From Polaribacter sp. NJDZ03 (GTDB lineage: Bacteria; Bacteroidota; Bacteroidia; Flavobacteriales; Flavobacteriaceae): 64,000 nucleotides of DNA. Below the pieces are notes generated by a model. The model was given only the letters and a program-made list of their open reading frames with translations. It did not search any database and was not told where the DNA came from. The stretch is taken from assembly GCF_019263805.1 (NCBI RefSeq), contig NZ_CP079195.1, positions 3,149,001-3,213,000 on the forward strand. Direction: 5' to 3'. Position 1 is the stretch's first letter, and every line of letters begins with the position of its first letter. A program made the translations under genes and the position numbers. Shown piece by piece: positions 19,730 to 29,100 of the stretch.

Positions 19730-19940
19730 CAATAGAAATGATTAAAAACAACCACGGAATTCCGTGTAGCAAAACATCAAACCAATCTTTAGCTTGCATG
19801 GCATGTTCTCCAGAAAAAGCATTTCCACCTAAAATCCATTGAATTTTCCCTAAAATATGGGGCGGATTAAAAGGTGTAAGCCCTAATGTTAAACTTGCAA
19901 TTAAAAAGAGTTTCCAGTTATCTTTTAGCTGTTTTTTCAT
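19686..19940 (-). CDS. Small conserved membrane protein (84 aa)
   Basis: An unnamed protein with two hydrophobic helices (about residues 9-22 and 60-77), separated by a loop with NPPHILGKIQWILGG and AMQAKDWFDVLLHG. The pattern resembles small flavobacterial membrane proteins I have seen described only as hypothetical. The ATG start is at 19940. The upstream partner at 19918-20196 overlaps its start by 23 bp, pointing to a two-gene unit. Its last 44 bp overlap the convergent acetyltransferase gene. Confidence 0.7.
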   Translation of the reverse strand: MKKQLKDNWKLFLIASLTLGLTPFNPPHILGKIQWILGGNAFSGEHAMQAKDWFDVLLHGIPWLFLIISIVINLFALKTKNDLK

Positions 19941-20196
19941 TTATCCTTAATTTAAGATTTTTGTAAATTGAAAATATAAAAATGATAGATGATTGAAGGG
20001 TGAAATAGGTTAGAATTCTAAAGTAGAAGCCAAAATTATAATTGTCATTTATAAAATACATCAAGGTAATATAAATAATGATTATTGATATATTTAGTAA
20101 AATAAAAGTTGCTAAATGTTTCCATTTGAATAATAGCAGTAAACTAATAAGGCTTGTTGCTATTAAAATTAAAAGAAATGAAAGAATCAAGATCAT
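19918..20196 (-). CDS. Hypothetical membrane protein (92 aa)
   Basis: Three hydrophobic segments in 92 residues (about 2-22, 29-49 and 58-77) end in a basic tail (KNLKLRINEKTAKR). No family is recognised. It is followed with a 23-bp overlap by the 84-residue membrane protein. The porin gene ends 65 bp upstream on the same strand, so read-through from it is possible. Confidence 0.5.
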   Translation of the reverse strand: MILILSFLLILIATSLISLLLLFKWKHLATFILLNISIIIIYITLMYFINDNYNFGFYFRILTYFTLQSSIIFIFSIYKNLKLRINEKTAKR

Positions 20197-20261
20197 AATA
20201 AAATTAATTTTTAGACAAACGAGCTAAAATTTTTTCTTTCGGTAAGTATTTAGAATAGGAA

Positions 20262-22232
20262 CTATATAAACCAGTTCCAAACCAAACCAAAACGAATTAC
20301 AAAATCTCTATAAGGATAGTTAGGTGCAGAGTAATAATTTTTTTCTGTAAAGCTAGAAGTTACATTCTCTATTTTTAAAAACAAACGCGTTCTTCGCACT
20401 TGTGCATTAAAGAAAACATCTACAGAAGGAAAACCTATTTCTTGTTCGTTTTGTATGGTAAACTCTGCTAATAACGGATTATAAGCATTCATTTTATACT
20501 TAGAAAAATAATTAAAAGTTGCGCCAATATTTACCAGCATTGGTTTTCCTTTAAACCAATAATCTTGGTAATATAATGTGTTTCTAGTAACCAGTTCTGG
20601 AACCCTAAAAACAGAACTTCCGCTACTTACGTTTTGGTACATTATGGTATTGTCTAAAGCAAACTTTTTAATTCTAAACTCTTTACTTGCTTTTACCTTT
20701 AAATAGGTAACTTGGCTATCAAATTGTTGAGGTTTGTTGTTTTCATCAAAATACGTATAGTTGTCTATATTGGTAAAATTTAGAGAAGCATTTAGCCATT
20801 TAGAACTTAAGTCAAATCCTAAATCTCTTGTATTTACAGAACTAAAATCATTGTACCAGTTGTAATCATCATATTTACTTTGATGTAATAAGGTATTAAA
20901 ATTTGGTGACTTAGAACTAATTAACAAACTTCCTTTTACCGCAAAAAGACTGTCTTTTTTAAACAATGCTTCTCCTTGTAAAAAACTCCCAGACAATCTA
21001 CCGCTTCCTGGAGACAGATTACCTGTAGCATTTAAATAAAAGTTATTAATTTTTGCATTCCAATCTGCACCCACAGAAATAGCATTTCCTTCTAATTTAA
21101 TTTTAGAAATGGTACTATTAGAATTTAAAATAGAGTCATAACCATAAGAATAATTGGTAATATTTACTTTGGCTTTAAATTTACCAAGTACATATTTAGA
21201 GTTAAACTCTAAGTTCATTTCATTATTTGTAATGGTACTTTTAGCTTGGTTATTACTTGCGCCAGAACTATTAGATTCCCCAAAAAAGCTTGTTGTTATT
21301 GTAGGTTGTGTAAAACTATATTCTTTAGTTTCTGTAGTAAAAATATGTCCGACTTTTAAGTTGCTAAAATCTGTTTTATTAATAGTGTCTTTATTAGCTA
21401 ATAACTTATAACTATGGTCTAAGTATACTCTTCTACCTTCAAAATCATTTTCTGCATCGTTTAAATTTACATCTAAATAAGATCGAGTTCTATAGTCTGA
21501 AGCATTGCTTTCAAACTTATCAATTTCAACTTGAGGCAAACCACCACTTTCTTCATTAAAGAAATCTTGAGACGTTATATGTCCACGAATTTCATATTGA
21601 TTATCTTCTGTTCTATAATGAAAAGCACCTCTAAAATTTCCATGGCTAGCCAAAGACCTTCTATAAGCTCCCAAAGAACGAATACCTTTATACGAAAGTG
21701 AAACATTAAGTCTTGGAGAAAAATTAGCAGTAAAAATAGCATCTAAAATTTGCCCTTGTTGCAAACCAGTTCTGTACGTTATTTCTGTAGTTGGTGTTGG
21801 TACTTCGTAATATTTTATTTCATCGATATCTAAATAACTAAATTGTTTTGCAGTAAAACCAATATCTGGCATTAATTTTAGATTGCTAAAATCATATCCT
21901 AAATTAGTAAAAGTTTGTCCTTGATTATGAAAAGCCAATAACTCAAAATTATCAGTTCTTAAATAATTGAATTTATAATCCTTTTGTATCGATAGGGTAG
22001 TGTCTATATAAGTAGTATCTCTTTGGTGAGAAAATATTTTATAGTCTGTATATTTTGTCTTCCCAGATAAAGTTACAGAAATTTCACCAGAATTTCTAAT
22101 AGAATCATTTTGAGATTTAGGGTTTCTTCCTAAACCATTTCCACCATTTCCCAATTGAAAATCTGCTTGAGCATATAGCGTGTTTGTTATAAGGAGAACA
22201 AGTATTGATAAGAAAAATAACGATTTATTCAT
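20262..22232 (-). CDS. Putative outer-membrane porin
   Basis: A 656-residue outer-membrane beta-barrel of the Bacteroidetes putative porin family (Porin_10-like). The signal peptide starts MNKSLFFLSILVLLITNTLYAQ. The mature part has a glycine/asparagine-rich start (GNGGNGLG) and then many alternating-hydrophobic strands. It ends with an aromatic final strand (FRFGLVWNWFI; terminal Phe-Ile), typical for BAM-dependent insertion. I chose ATG 22232; an in-frame TTG at 22253 lies inside the -7 promoter box TACATTTG, so it cannot be the start. The transported substrate is unknown. Confidence 0.8.
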   Translation of the reverse strand: MNKSLFFLSILVLLITNTLYAQADFQLGNGGNGLGRNPKSQNDSIRNSGEISVTLSGKTKYTDYKIFSHQRDTTYIDTTLSIQKDYKFNYLRTDNFELLAFHNQGQTFTNLGYDFSNLKLMPDIGFTAKQFSYLDIDEIKYYEVPTPTTEITYRTGLQQGQILDAIFTANFSPRLNVSLSYKGIRSLGAYRRSLASHGNFRGAFHYRTEDNQYEIRGHITSQDFFNEESGGLPQVEIDKFESNASDYRTRSYLDVNLNDAENDFEGRRVYLDHSYKLLANKDTINKTDFSNLKVGHIFTTETKEYSFTQPTITTSFFGESNSSGASNNQAKSTITNNEMNLEFNSKYVLGKFKAKVNITNYSYGYDSILNSNSTISKIKLEGNAISVGADWNAKINNFYLNATGNLSPGSGRLSGSFLQGEALFKKDSLFAVKGSLLISSKSPNFNTLLHQSKYDDYNWYNDFSSVNTRDLGFDLSSKWLNASLNFTNIDNYTYFDENNKPQQFDSQVTYLKVKASKEFRIKKFALDNTIMYQNVSSGSSVFRVPELVTRNTLYYQDYWFKGKPMLVNIGATFNYFSKYKMNAYNPLLAEFTIQNEQEIGFPSVDVFFNAQVRRTRLFLKIENVTSSFTEKNYYSAPNYPYRDFVIRFGLVWNWFI

Positions 22233-22250
22233 AGATTGTTTCTGCAACGG

Positions 22251-22258
22251 CAAATGTA
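22251..22258 (-). promoter_or_regulatory. Promoter -7 box of the porin gene
   Basis: TACATTTG on the minus strand (TAnnTTTG type) ends 18 bp before the ATG at 22232. It overlaps the alternative TTG start and so decides the gene start. Confidence 0.5.
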
Positions 22259-22407
22259 AAATAATTTAACGAAAATAATCGTTAATAATTATTATGAAAT
22301 CTGTTAATTAAACTATATTTTTTATGTTTTACTTTAAAAACCTTTAAAAAAGTGTCTTTCCTTTACAAACAAGAAACTAAAAGTAAAAGTTTTCTTTTCT
22401 TTGTAAA

Positions 22408-23007
22408 ATGTTAGCATCAAATTATAGTGGTTTTTCTTTAGAAGCAGGTACAGATGAAGCTGGTAGAGGCTGTTTATGTGGGCCAGTTGTGGCAGCAGCA
22501 GTAATTTTACCAAAAGATTTTACACATCCTTTTTTAAATGATTCCAAGCAATTATCAGAAAAAAAGAGAGAAGAATTGCGTCCTTTTATAGAAAAAAACG
22601 CCATTGCTTATGGCGTTTCTTTTGTTTGGCAAGAAGAAGTAGATCTCATAAATGTTTTGCAAGCCTCTATAACGGGCATGCATCGATCTATTGAGATGCT
22701 TAAAATTGAGCCACAATATATTATTGTAGACGGTAATAAATTTAGAAATTACAAAGATATTCCGCACCAAGCCATTGTAAAAGGCGATGCAAAATACCTA
22801 AGTATTGCCGCAGCTTCTGTATTGGCAAAAACGTATAGAGACGAGTATATGGCAAAGATTCATAAAGAATTTCCTATGTATAATTGGGCAAAAAATAAAG
22901 GCTACCCAACCAAAGAACACCGAAACGGAATTAGAGAATTTGGTGCAACAAAATACCATAGAAAAACGTTTAAGTTGCTACCAGAACAGGTAAAATTAAA
23001 GTTGTAA
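22408..23007 (+). CDS. rnhB: Ribonuclease HII
   Basis: Cleaves the RNA strand of RNA-DNA hybrids and removes single ribonucleotides from DNA. The 199 residues include the metal-binding signature [19 protein letters not shown] (Asp16-Glu17), the second acidic site IIVDGNKF near residue 109, and [17 protein letters not shown] with the final active-site Asp. The length is normal and the ATG at 22408 is the natural start. It stands alone between the divergent porin gene and a repeat-like spacer. Confidence 0.95.
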   Translation: MLASNYSGFSLEAGTDEAGRGCLCGPVVAAAVILPKDFTHPFLNDSKQLSEKKREELRPFIEKNAIAYGVSFVWQEEVDLINVLQASITGMHRSIEMLKIEPQYIIVDGNKFRNYKDIPHQAIVKGDAKYLSIAAASVLAKTYRDEYMAKIHKEFPMYNWAKNKGYPTKEHRNGIREFGATKYHRKTFKLLPEQVKLKL

Positions 23008-23029
23008 TTTTTTTTAGAAGCTATTTCCT

Positions 23030-23150
23030 GCTTTCACTACTCGCTTTTTTTACTGCTAGTTCTCGATACAAATTTGCTCATTCTTCACAAATTCACTCGA
23101 ACGGACAGTAAAAAAGAGCTCAAAAAAACCGTTCAATCAGGGCTAAGTCG
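23030..23150. repeat. Repeat-like intergenic spacer after rnhB
   Basis: Contains CTGCTTTCACTACTCGC, TTCACTCGAACGGACAG and AAAAAGAGCTCAAAAAAACC. The last resembles AAAAGAGCTCAAATAATTGC near 14562. The G+C content is higher than the neighbouring spacer. It is probably a dispersed flavobacterial intergenic repeat. Confidence 0.4.
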
Positions 23151-23235
23151 TTTTGCTAACTTTTAAAAATCTCATACAATTATTTCCTTTTTATTTAAAA
23201 ACTTCAACTATTTTTACGCTCCAAAATTTTAAGTA

Positions 23236-24288
23236 ATGATAAGAAAAACCAAAGCAGAAATTACCAAATGTATTTTACATAAAGTTGCCAATAAATTTAA
23301 TAGTGGACAAAATGTTTTTTCTGAAGACTTAATTCGTTTCGATCAAGAAAGTTACGATTTAATGAAAGGTTTTTTATTAAAACCATTCGGAAATTTAACG
23401 CAGAGTTACCGTTTTACAAAACATGAAGATGTTCGTTTAAATGAAGTAAACAAGTTTGCTTCAGAAGTTTTTACAGACGAAGAAAGTTTTGTAGAATACT
23501 CTAAAAGTATTGTAAACCATTTATTTGAACAATCTAATTCGGCACAAATAAAAACCGGAGATGTATTGGTTGTTTATATAGAAGGTATCGAGTATAAAGA
23601 TGTTTTAACAGAAGCAATTGGTGTTTTTAAAATAGAAAATAAAGTAGATTTCTTTCAAACGTATTTAGACGATAACGAAAGTTTTGATATTGTTGTTCAA
23701 AAAGGAATTTCTACAAAAAGAATAGATAAAGGATGTTTGGTTTTAAACACATCAGACGAAGAAGGAACCGTTGTATTATCTGTAGATAATAACAATTACG
23801 ATGCACAATATTGGGTAAAGAATTTCTTATCTGTAAAACTTGCAGACGATTATAATTCTCATACACAGAACTATTTAGAAATGTGTAAAGAATTCTCTGA
23901 AGAAGTAATTCAGCCAGAATTAGGAATGCACGAAAAAGGAAACTTCTTAGCAAGTACAGTAGATTATTTTAAAGAAAATGAAGCAGTAGATTACGCTACT
24001 TTTAAAGATGAGGTTTTTGAAGACGAGAAACACAAAGAAAAATTTGACGAGTATAAAAACCACTTCGAAAAGTTAAACGATGTGTTAATTAGAAATAATT
24101 TTGATGTTTCTGGAGTTGTTTTAAAGAAAGAGAAAAACAAGCTTAAAACAGAAATTAAGTTAGATACCAACATCAACATAAAACTAGATGTAGATGCACC
24201 AGAAGCGGCATCAGAATATTTAGAAAGAGGGTATGATGAAGAAAAGAAAATGAAATTCTATAAAGTATATTTTAACGAAGAGAAGTAA
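23236..24288 (+). CDS. Nucleoid-associated protein (NdpA/YejK family)
   Basis: A 350-residue protein resembling the 37-kDa nucleoid-associated family; DNA binding is expected from the family. Residues 1-60 hold a start of the family type (ITKCILHKVANKF, then SEDLIRFDQESYDLMKGFLLKPF). The middle has a GDVLVVYIEG strand and FKIENK. The C-terminal half is strongly charged, with Lys/Glu-rich segments. It is not closely coupled to neighbours and is followed by the long repeat cluster. Assignment rests on overall pattern; exact function in Bacteroidetes is not known to me. Confidence 0.8.
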   Translation: MIRKTKAEITKCILHKVANKFNSGQNVFSEDLIRFDQESYDLMKGFLLKPFGNLTQSYRFTKHEDVRLNEVNKFASEVFTDEESFVEYSKSIVNHLFEQSNSAQIKTGDVLVVYIEGIEYKDVLTEAIGVFKIENKVDFFQTYLDDNESFDIVVQKGISTKRIDKGCLVLNTSDEEGTVVLSVDNNNYDAQYWVKNFLSVKLADDYNSHTQNYLEMCKEFSEEVIQPELGMHEKGNFLASTVDYFKENEAVDYATFKDEVFEDEKHKEKFDEYKNHFEKLNDVLIRNNFDVSGVVLKKEKNKLKTEIKLDTNINIKLDVDAPEAASEYLERGYDEEKKMKFYKVYFNEEK

Positions 24289-24300
24289 TAATAATGAATC

Positions 24301-24766
24301 CTTTGTCATGCTGAATTTATTTAGCATCTCAACACCCAATAGCCTTTAGACCCTGAAATAAATTCAGGGTGACAGGGCATCTCTTTATATTTTTTCATAC
24401 AGAATTCGTTTCAGCATCTCACAACATGATTTAAGACTCTAAAATAAATTCAGAGTGATATGTGCCATTTAACCTTTGTCATGCTGAATTTATTTCAGCA
24501 TCTCAATACCCAATAGCCTTTAGACCCTGAAATAAATTCAGGGTGACAGGCATCCCTTTATATTTTTTCATACAGAATTCGTTTCAGCATCTCACGACAT
24601 GATTTAAGACTTTAAAATAAATTCAGAGTGATATGTGCCATTTAACCTTTGTCATGCTGAATTTATTTCAGCATCTCAACACCCAATAGCCTTTAGACCC
24701 TGAAATAAATTCAGGGTGACAGGGCATCATTTTATATTTTTTCATACAGAATTCGTTTCAGCATCT
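24301..24766 (+). repeat. Tandem 173-bp repeat built from palindromic elements (2.7 copies)
   Basis: Units begin at 24301, 24474 and 24647 (period 173 bp); the third is cut after about 120 bp. Each unit opens with GTCATGCTGAATTTATTTCA and continues with GCATCTCA. It then has CCCTGAAATAAATTCAGGG, a perfect hairpin, then an ACAGAATTCGTTTCAGCATC segment and a second CTnTAAAATAAATTCAGAG hairpin. The units differ by only a few bases. The array ends 66 bp before the GIY-YIG gene, and further single elements follow that gene. Confidence 0.9.
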
Positions 24767-24831
24767 TTTCAGTTAAGAAAATCTCACATTTTTTTATTAA
24801 CTTTAGTTTCTAAAATTAAAGTTTATAAATA

Positions 24832-25137
24832 ATGGCCCCACGTACTTACCACAACTATTGGGTATATATTCTCACCAATAAAGAACGAGGAACTTTATAC
24901 ATTGGTGTAACAGGAGGTATTGATGATAGAATGGAGCGACATATTACGGGGAAAGGAAGTAAATTTACAGCAAAGTACAACCTGAAAATGTTAGTTTATT
25001 ATGAAGAATTTCAATATGTTGAGGATGCAATTGCTAGAGAAAAACAGTTAAAAAATTGGCGGCGTCAATGGAAAATAAATTTAATAGAAGAGGGTAATCC
25101 TAGTTGGAATAATTTATGGGCGTCTTTAGATTTATAG
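24832..25137 (+). CDS. GIY-YIG domain protein
   Basis: A 101-residue single-domain protein of the GIY-YIG nuclease superfamily (UPF0213-like). The signature is split as WVYILTN (residues 8-14) and LYIGVTGGIDDRMERH (about 21-36), giving the catalytic Tyr and Arg. AREKQLKNWRRQWKINLIEEGNP supplies the conserved Glu near residue 71 and the C-terminal helix. There is no added DNA-binding domain. It is enclosed by palindromic repeats on both sides (24301-24766, 25167-25236, 25324-25353). Whether it acts on those repeats is not known. Confidence 0.88.
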   Translation: MAPRTYHNYWVYILTNKERGTLYIGVTGGIDDRMERHITGKGSKFTAKYNLKMLVYYEEFQYVEDAIAREKQLKNWRRQWKINLIEEGNPSWNNLWASLDL

Positions 25138-25166
25138 GTTATGAATTTTAATGTTAATTACAAATT

Positions 25167-25236
25167 TTGTCATGCTGAATTTATTTCAGTATCTCATCTT
25201 AAGTCTGAGACCCTGAACTAAATTCAGGGTGACACG
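25167..25236. repeat. Dispersed palindromic repeat copy after the GIY-YIG gene
   Basis: TGTCATGCTGAATTTATTTC, then GACCCTGAACTAAATTCAGG and GTGACA. This is the same pair of half-elements as one half of the 173-bp units. Confidence 0.8.
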
Positions 25237-25323
25237 GTATTACTTAACATTTATCCTGTAGAACTTGTTTTATCATTTCTTTAAAGGTGAAACAAATTTA
25301 TAGAGATAGCATATTAGTCAATA

Positions 25324-25353
25324 TTTGTCATGCTGAATTTATTTCAGCATCTT
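25324..25353. repeat. Solo half-element of the palindromic repeat
   Basis: TTTGTCATGCTGAATTTATT followed by TCAGCATCTT, a single copy of the opening half-element. It lies just after the end of lipB. Confidence 0.75.
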
Positions 25354-25370
25354 GCACGAGTAGCCAAATC

Positions 25371-26078
25371 CTAAGCCTCAATAAAATCTTCAACTTCAAA
25401 CAGCGTTTTAAAATGCTTTAAGATTTTAGATTTTACTTCCTCGATATCTACTTTTCTATTTAATTCAGCTTCCATAGAGGTAACTGCTTTTCCCTTAATT
25501 CCACACGGAATAATATTATCAAAATAACCCAAATTTACATTTGCATTCAGGGCAAAACCATGCATGGTAACCCAACGAGAAGATCGAATTCCCATTGCGC
25601 AAATTTTACGTGCAAACGGAGTGCCAACATCAAGCCAAACACCTGTTTCTCCAGGACTTCTTTCTGCTTTTATACCATATTCTGCAATGGTTAAAATAAT
25701 AACTTCTTCTAAAAAGCGTAAATATTTATGAATGTCTGTAAAGAAATTTTCTAAATCTAGAATTGGGTATCCAACAATTTGTCCAGGACCGTGATACGTA
25801 ATATCTCCACCACGATTTATTTTATAAAAAGTAGCTTCTTTTTCAGCCAACTGTCTTTCATTCAATAGTAAGTTACTTAGGTCTCCACTTTTACCTAAAG
25901 TGTAAACGTGTGGATGTTCCACAAATAAAAAGTGATTTTTTGTAGGGTATTTGTTCTCATTTCTACGATTATCAATTTTAACGTCAACAATTTCTTGTAA
26001 TAGTTCAGTTTGATAGTCCCAAGTTTCCTTGTAATCTTTTACAGATAAGTCTTTTAATAGTATGTTTCTGTTCATCAT
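25371..26078 (-). CDS. lipB: Octanoyl-[acyl-carrier-protein]:protein transferase
   Basis: Transfers octanoate from ACP to lipoyl domains, the first step of lipoate synthesis. The 235 residues contain the family signature RGGDITYHGPGQIVGYPI near residue 89. They also carry the catalytic Cys-Lys pair in IIPCGIKGKAVTS near residue 193. ATG codons at 26078 and 26075 are both possible starts. The gene is divergent from the metalloprotease gene, with the two promoters sharing a short spacer. Confidence 0.95.
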   Translation of the reverse strand: MMNRNILLKDLSVKDYKETWDYQTELLQEIVDVKIDNRRNENKYPTKNHFLFVEHPHVYTLGKSGDLSNLLLNERQLAEKEATFYKINRGGDITYHGPGQIVGYPILDLENFFTDIHKYLRFLEEVIILTIAEYGIKAERSPGETGVWLDVGTPFARKICAMGIRSSRWVTMHGFALNANVNLGYFDNIIPCGIKGKAVTSMEAELNRKVDIEEVKSKILKHFKTLFEVEDFIEA

Positions 26079-26104
26079 TGCGACTACAAAGATAATTATT
26101 TCAT

Positions 26105-26112
26105 TATATTTG
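26105..26112 (+). promoter_or_regulatory. Promoter -7 box of the metalloprotease gene
   Basis: TATATTTG (TAnnTTTG type) 27 bp before the ATG at 26140. It argues against the open frame starting further up at 26062. Confidence 0.5.
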
Positions 26113-26139
26113 ATACCGATTTTATATAAATTACTGTTT

Positions 26140-29100
26140 ATGAAAACAAAATTATTATTGTTATTTATTTTTTTGATCTTCTTTTCTTCTATTGAAGTGA
26201 TAAATGCTCAGACCTTTTTAAAGAAGATTGATAAAAATAGTTTTACCATTCAAGAAGATCAAATGTATTCTAAGAAAAATTTTCCAAAAGCATATAGCTT
26301 GGTTTCTATAGATGTAAATAATTTTAATTCTGCTTTAAAATCAAAATCTAGTTCTAAATCTAAACAGAAAACTATACAATTACCGAATGCTAATGGAGGT
26401 TTTTCAAGCTTTATAATACGGGAGACTTCAATTTTTGAAACCAAATTAGCACAAAAATATTCAATGATAAAGTCGTATTCTGCTCAAGGAATAGATGATC
26501 CTACGGCAGTAGCAAAAATTAGTGTTGGTACAGATGGTTTTCATGCAGTAGTGTATTCTGGCGTAGAAAAAACATTATATATAGATCCTTATTCTAAAGA
26601 TAAAAAATCTTTAATCGTTTATAAAAGAAGTGATTTAGATGCAGATAATGATAGCTTTACATGTAATGTAGAAGGGTTTGCACGTAGAAGTGTTGCAGAA
26701 ACAATAAGTTTAAAAAATGCAAATGATGGAAAGTTAAGAACTTTTCGATTAGCCTTAGTTTGTAGTGGAGAGTATGCGCAATTTCATTTAACAAATCAGA
26801 ATATATCTGTTGCTGCTACAGATGAAGTTAAAAAAGCGGCAGTGCTTTCTGCAATGAATACAACCATGACTAGAGTAAATGGTATTTTTGAAAGAGATTT
26901 ATCTGTAAGAATGACCATGGTTGGAGATAATGATAAATTGGTTTTCTTAGATGCTGATACAGATAATATTTCAGATACTGATGCTGATACAATGCTTAAT
27001 CAAGTACAAACTATTTGTGATACTGAAATAGGAAATGCTAATTATGATATTGGACATCTTTTTAACACCGTTGGAGAAGGTTTAGCAGGTGGTGGAGTGG
27101 TTTGCACTCCAGGTCAAAAAGCACGTGGTCTATCAGGTAGAAGTCAGCCAATTGGAGATGCTTATGATGTTGATTTTGTAGCCCATGAAATGGGGCATCA
27201 ATTTGGGGCAAACCATACACAAAGTAATAGCAGTTGTAATAGATTTAATAGTACAGCTGTAGAGCCAGGGAGTGCTTCTACTATAATGGGGTATGCCGGT
27301 ATTTGTGCACCAAACGTGCAGTCTCAAAGTGATGATTATTTTAATGCAGTTAGTATTGCAGAAATGTGGAATATTATCAGTTCTACTGCAAATTGTGCTG
27401 TGTTAACAGATACAAATAATAGTGCACCAACAGCAAATGCAGGTTTGGATTATAGTATTCCAAAATCTACACCCTTTTTATTAAAGGGAGTTGGAACAGA
27501 TGCAGACGGTATTGCTAGTTTAACTTATAATTGGGAGCAAACAGATAATCAATCTGCTACAATGCCTCCACGTGAAACGAATTCTGGTGGACCAATGTTT
27601 AGGTCTTTACCATCGGCAATTAGCCCCAAAAGGTATATGCCTGCATTAGAAACTGTTTTGGCTGGTAGTACATCTTCCACCTGGGAAGTATTGCCTTCTG
27701 TAGCAAGAAAACTAAATTTTTCTTTTTTGGTAAGAGATAATCATTTTGGAGGAGGAAGTACCGCAAGAGATAATATGACAGTAACGGTAGAAGATGCAGA
27801 AGCTTTTACGGTTTTAACGCCAAGTACCGTTGTTTCTTGGTACGCAGGAACAACACAAAATATAACTTGGAATAAAGGAACAACAGATATTGCTCCTATA
27901 AATTGTAAAAATGTAACGATAAAATTATCTTTAGATGGTGGAATTACCTATCCTGTAATCTTAAAAGAAAATACCCCAAATGATGGATCTGAAAATATTG
28001 TAATTCCAGAAAATCCAACAACATCTGCCAGAATTATGGTAGAAGCAGTAGACAATATTTTTTATAATGTAAATGCAACAAATTTTACAATAAACTCATC
28101 AAAGCCAACATTTGTAATGACAAATACAAATGGAGACCAGTCTGTTTGTGATACCGGAAATAAGGCTATAAGCTATATTTTAAATTTTGATTTTATAAAC
28201 GGATTTTCAGAAAATGTATCTCTTTCAGCTAGCGGTCAACCAACTGGTAGTACAGTTAGTTTTAGTCCATCAATATTAAGTGTAGATGGAAACGTAACCA
28301 TGAATGTAGCTGGTTTAAATGGTGCCATAGCACAACCTTATACAATTAATGTTAAAGGTACTTCTACAAGTGTATCTGAAAATATAGATATTCAATTAAA
28401 TGTAACTACTTCTAGTTTTGGTACTTTAACTTTAATTTCTCCCGCAGATGATGCTGTAGATGTAGGTTTAAGTAGAGCCTTAAGTTGGAGTGCTGATACA
28501 AATGCAAGTAATTATAATGTACAAGTAGCAACAGACAGCGGTTTTACACGTTTATTTATTAACGAAAATGTAACTTTAAATGAGTATTTCTTATCTGGAC
28601 TTGATGTAAATACTACTTATTATTGGAGGGTAAAAGCTAAAAATACTTGTGCAGAAGGCGATTTTTCAAATATATTTCAATTTAAGACATTGGTTCCTGC
28701 TTATTGTACTTCTACTTTTACTGATGATATTGATGGAAAAGAATTTATTACCAATATAACATTTAACACGATTAATAATGATTCTGGTAATGCTGCTGTA
28801 AATGGATATGAAGATTTTACAGCTATAGAAACGAACGTGAAGAGAGGAGAAGCTCATCAAATATCAGTAACATTAGATACAGGAGGGTTTCAAGACCATG
28901 TATATGTATTTGTAGACTGGAATCAAGATTTTGTTTTTGATAAAACAACGGAAAGGTATGATTTAGGATCTGAGTCTGCAGATATAGGAGTTAAAAATTT
29001 GATGATTACAGTACCTACTGATGCCAAGTTTGGAAGCACAACAATGAGAGTTGTTATAGAATATGATGATTCTATAGGAGGTTTTGGAGATGGATCTTGT

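Noticed and set aside
22233..22253. TTG 22253 as porin start
   Set aside because: It lies in the TACATTTG promoter box, and the signal peptide begins at ATG 22232.
24301..24766. CRISPR array
   Set aside because: Units are 173 bp with no unique spacers between short repeats, and no cas genes are present.
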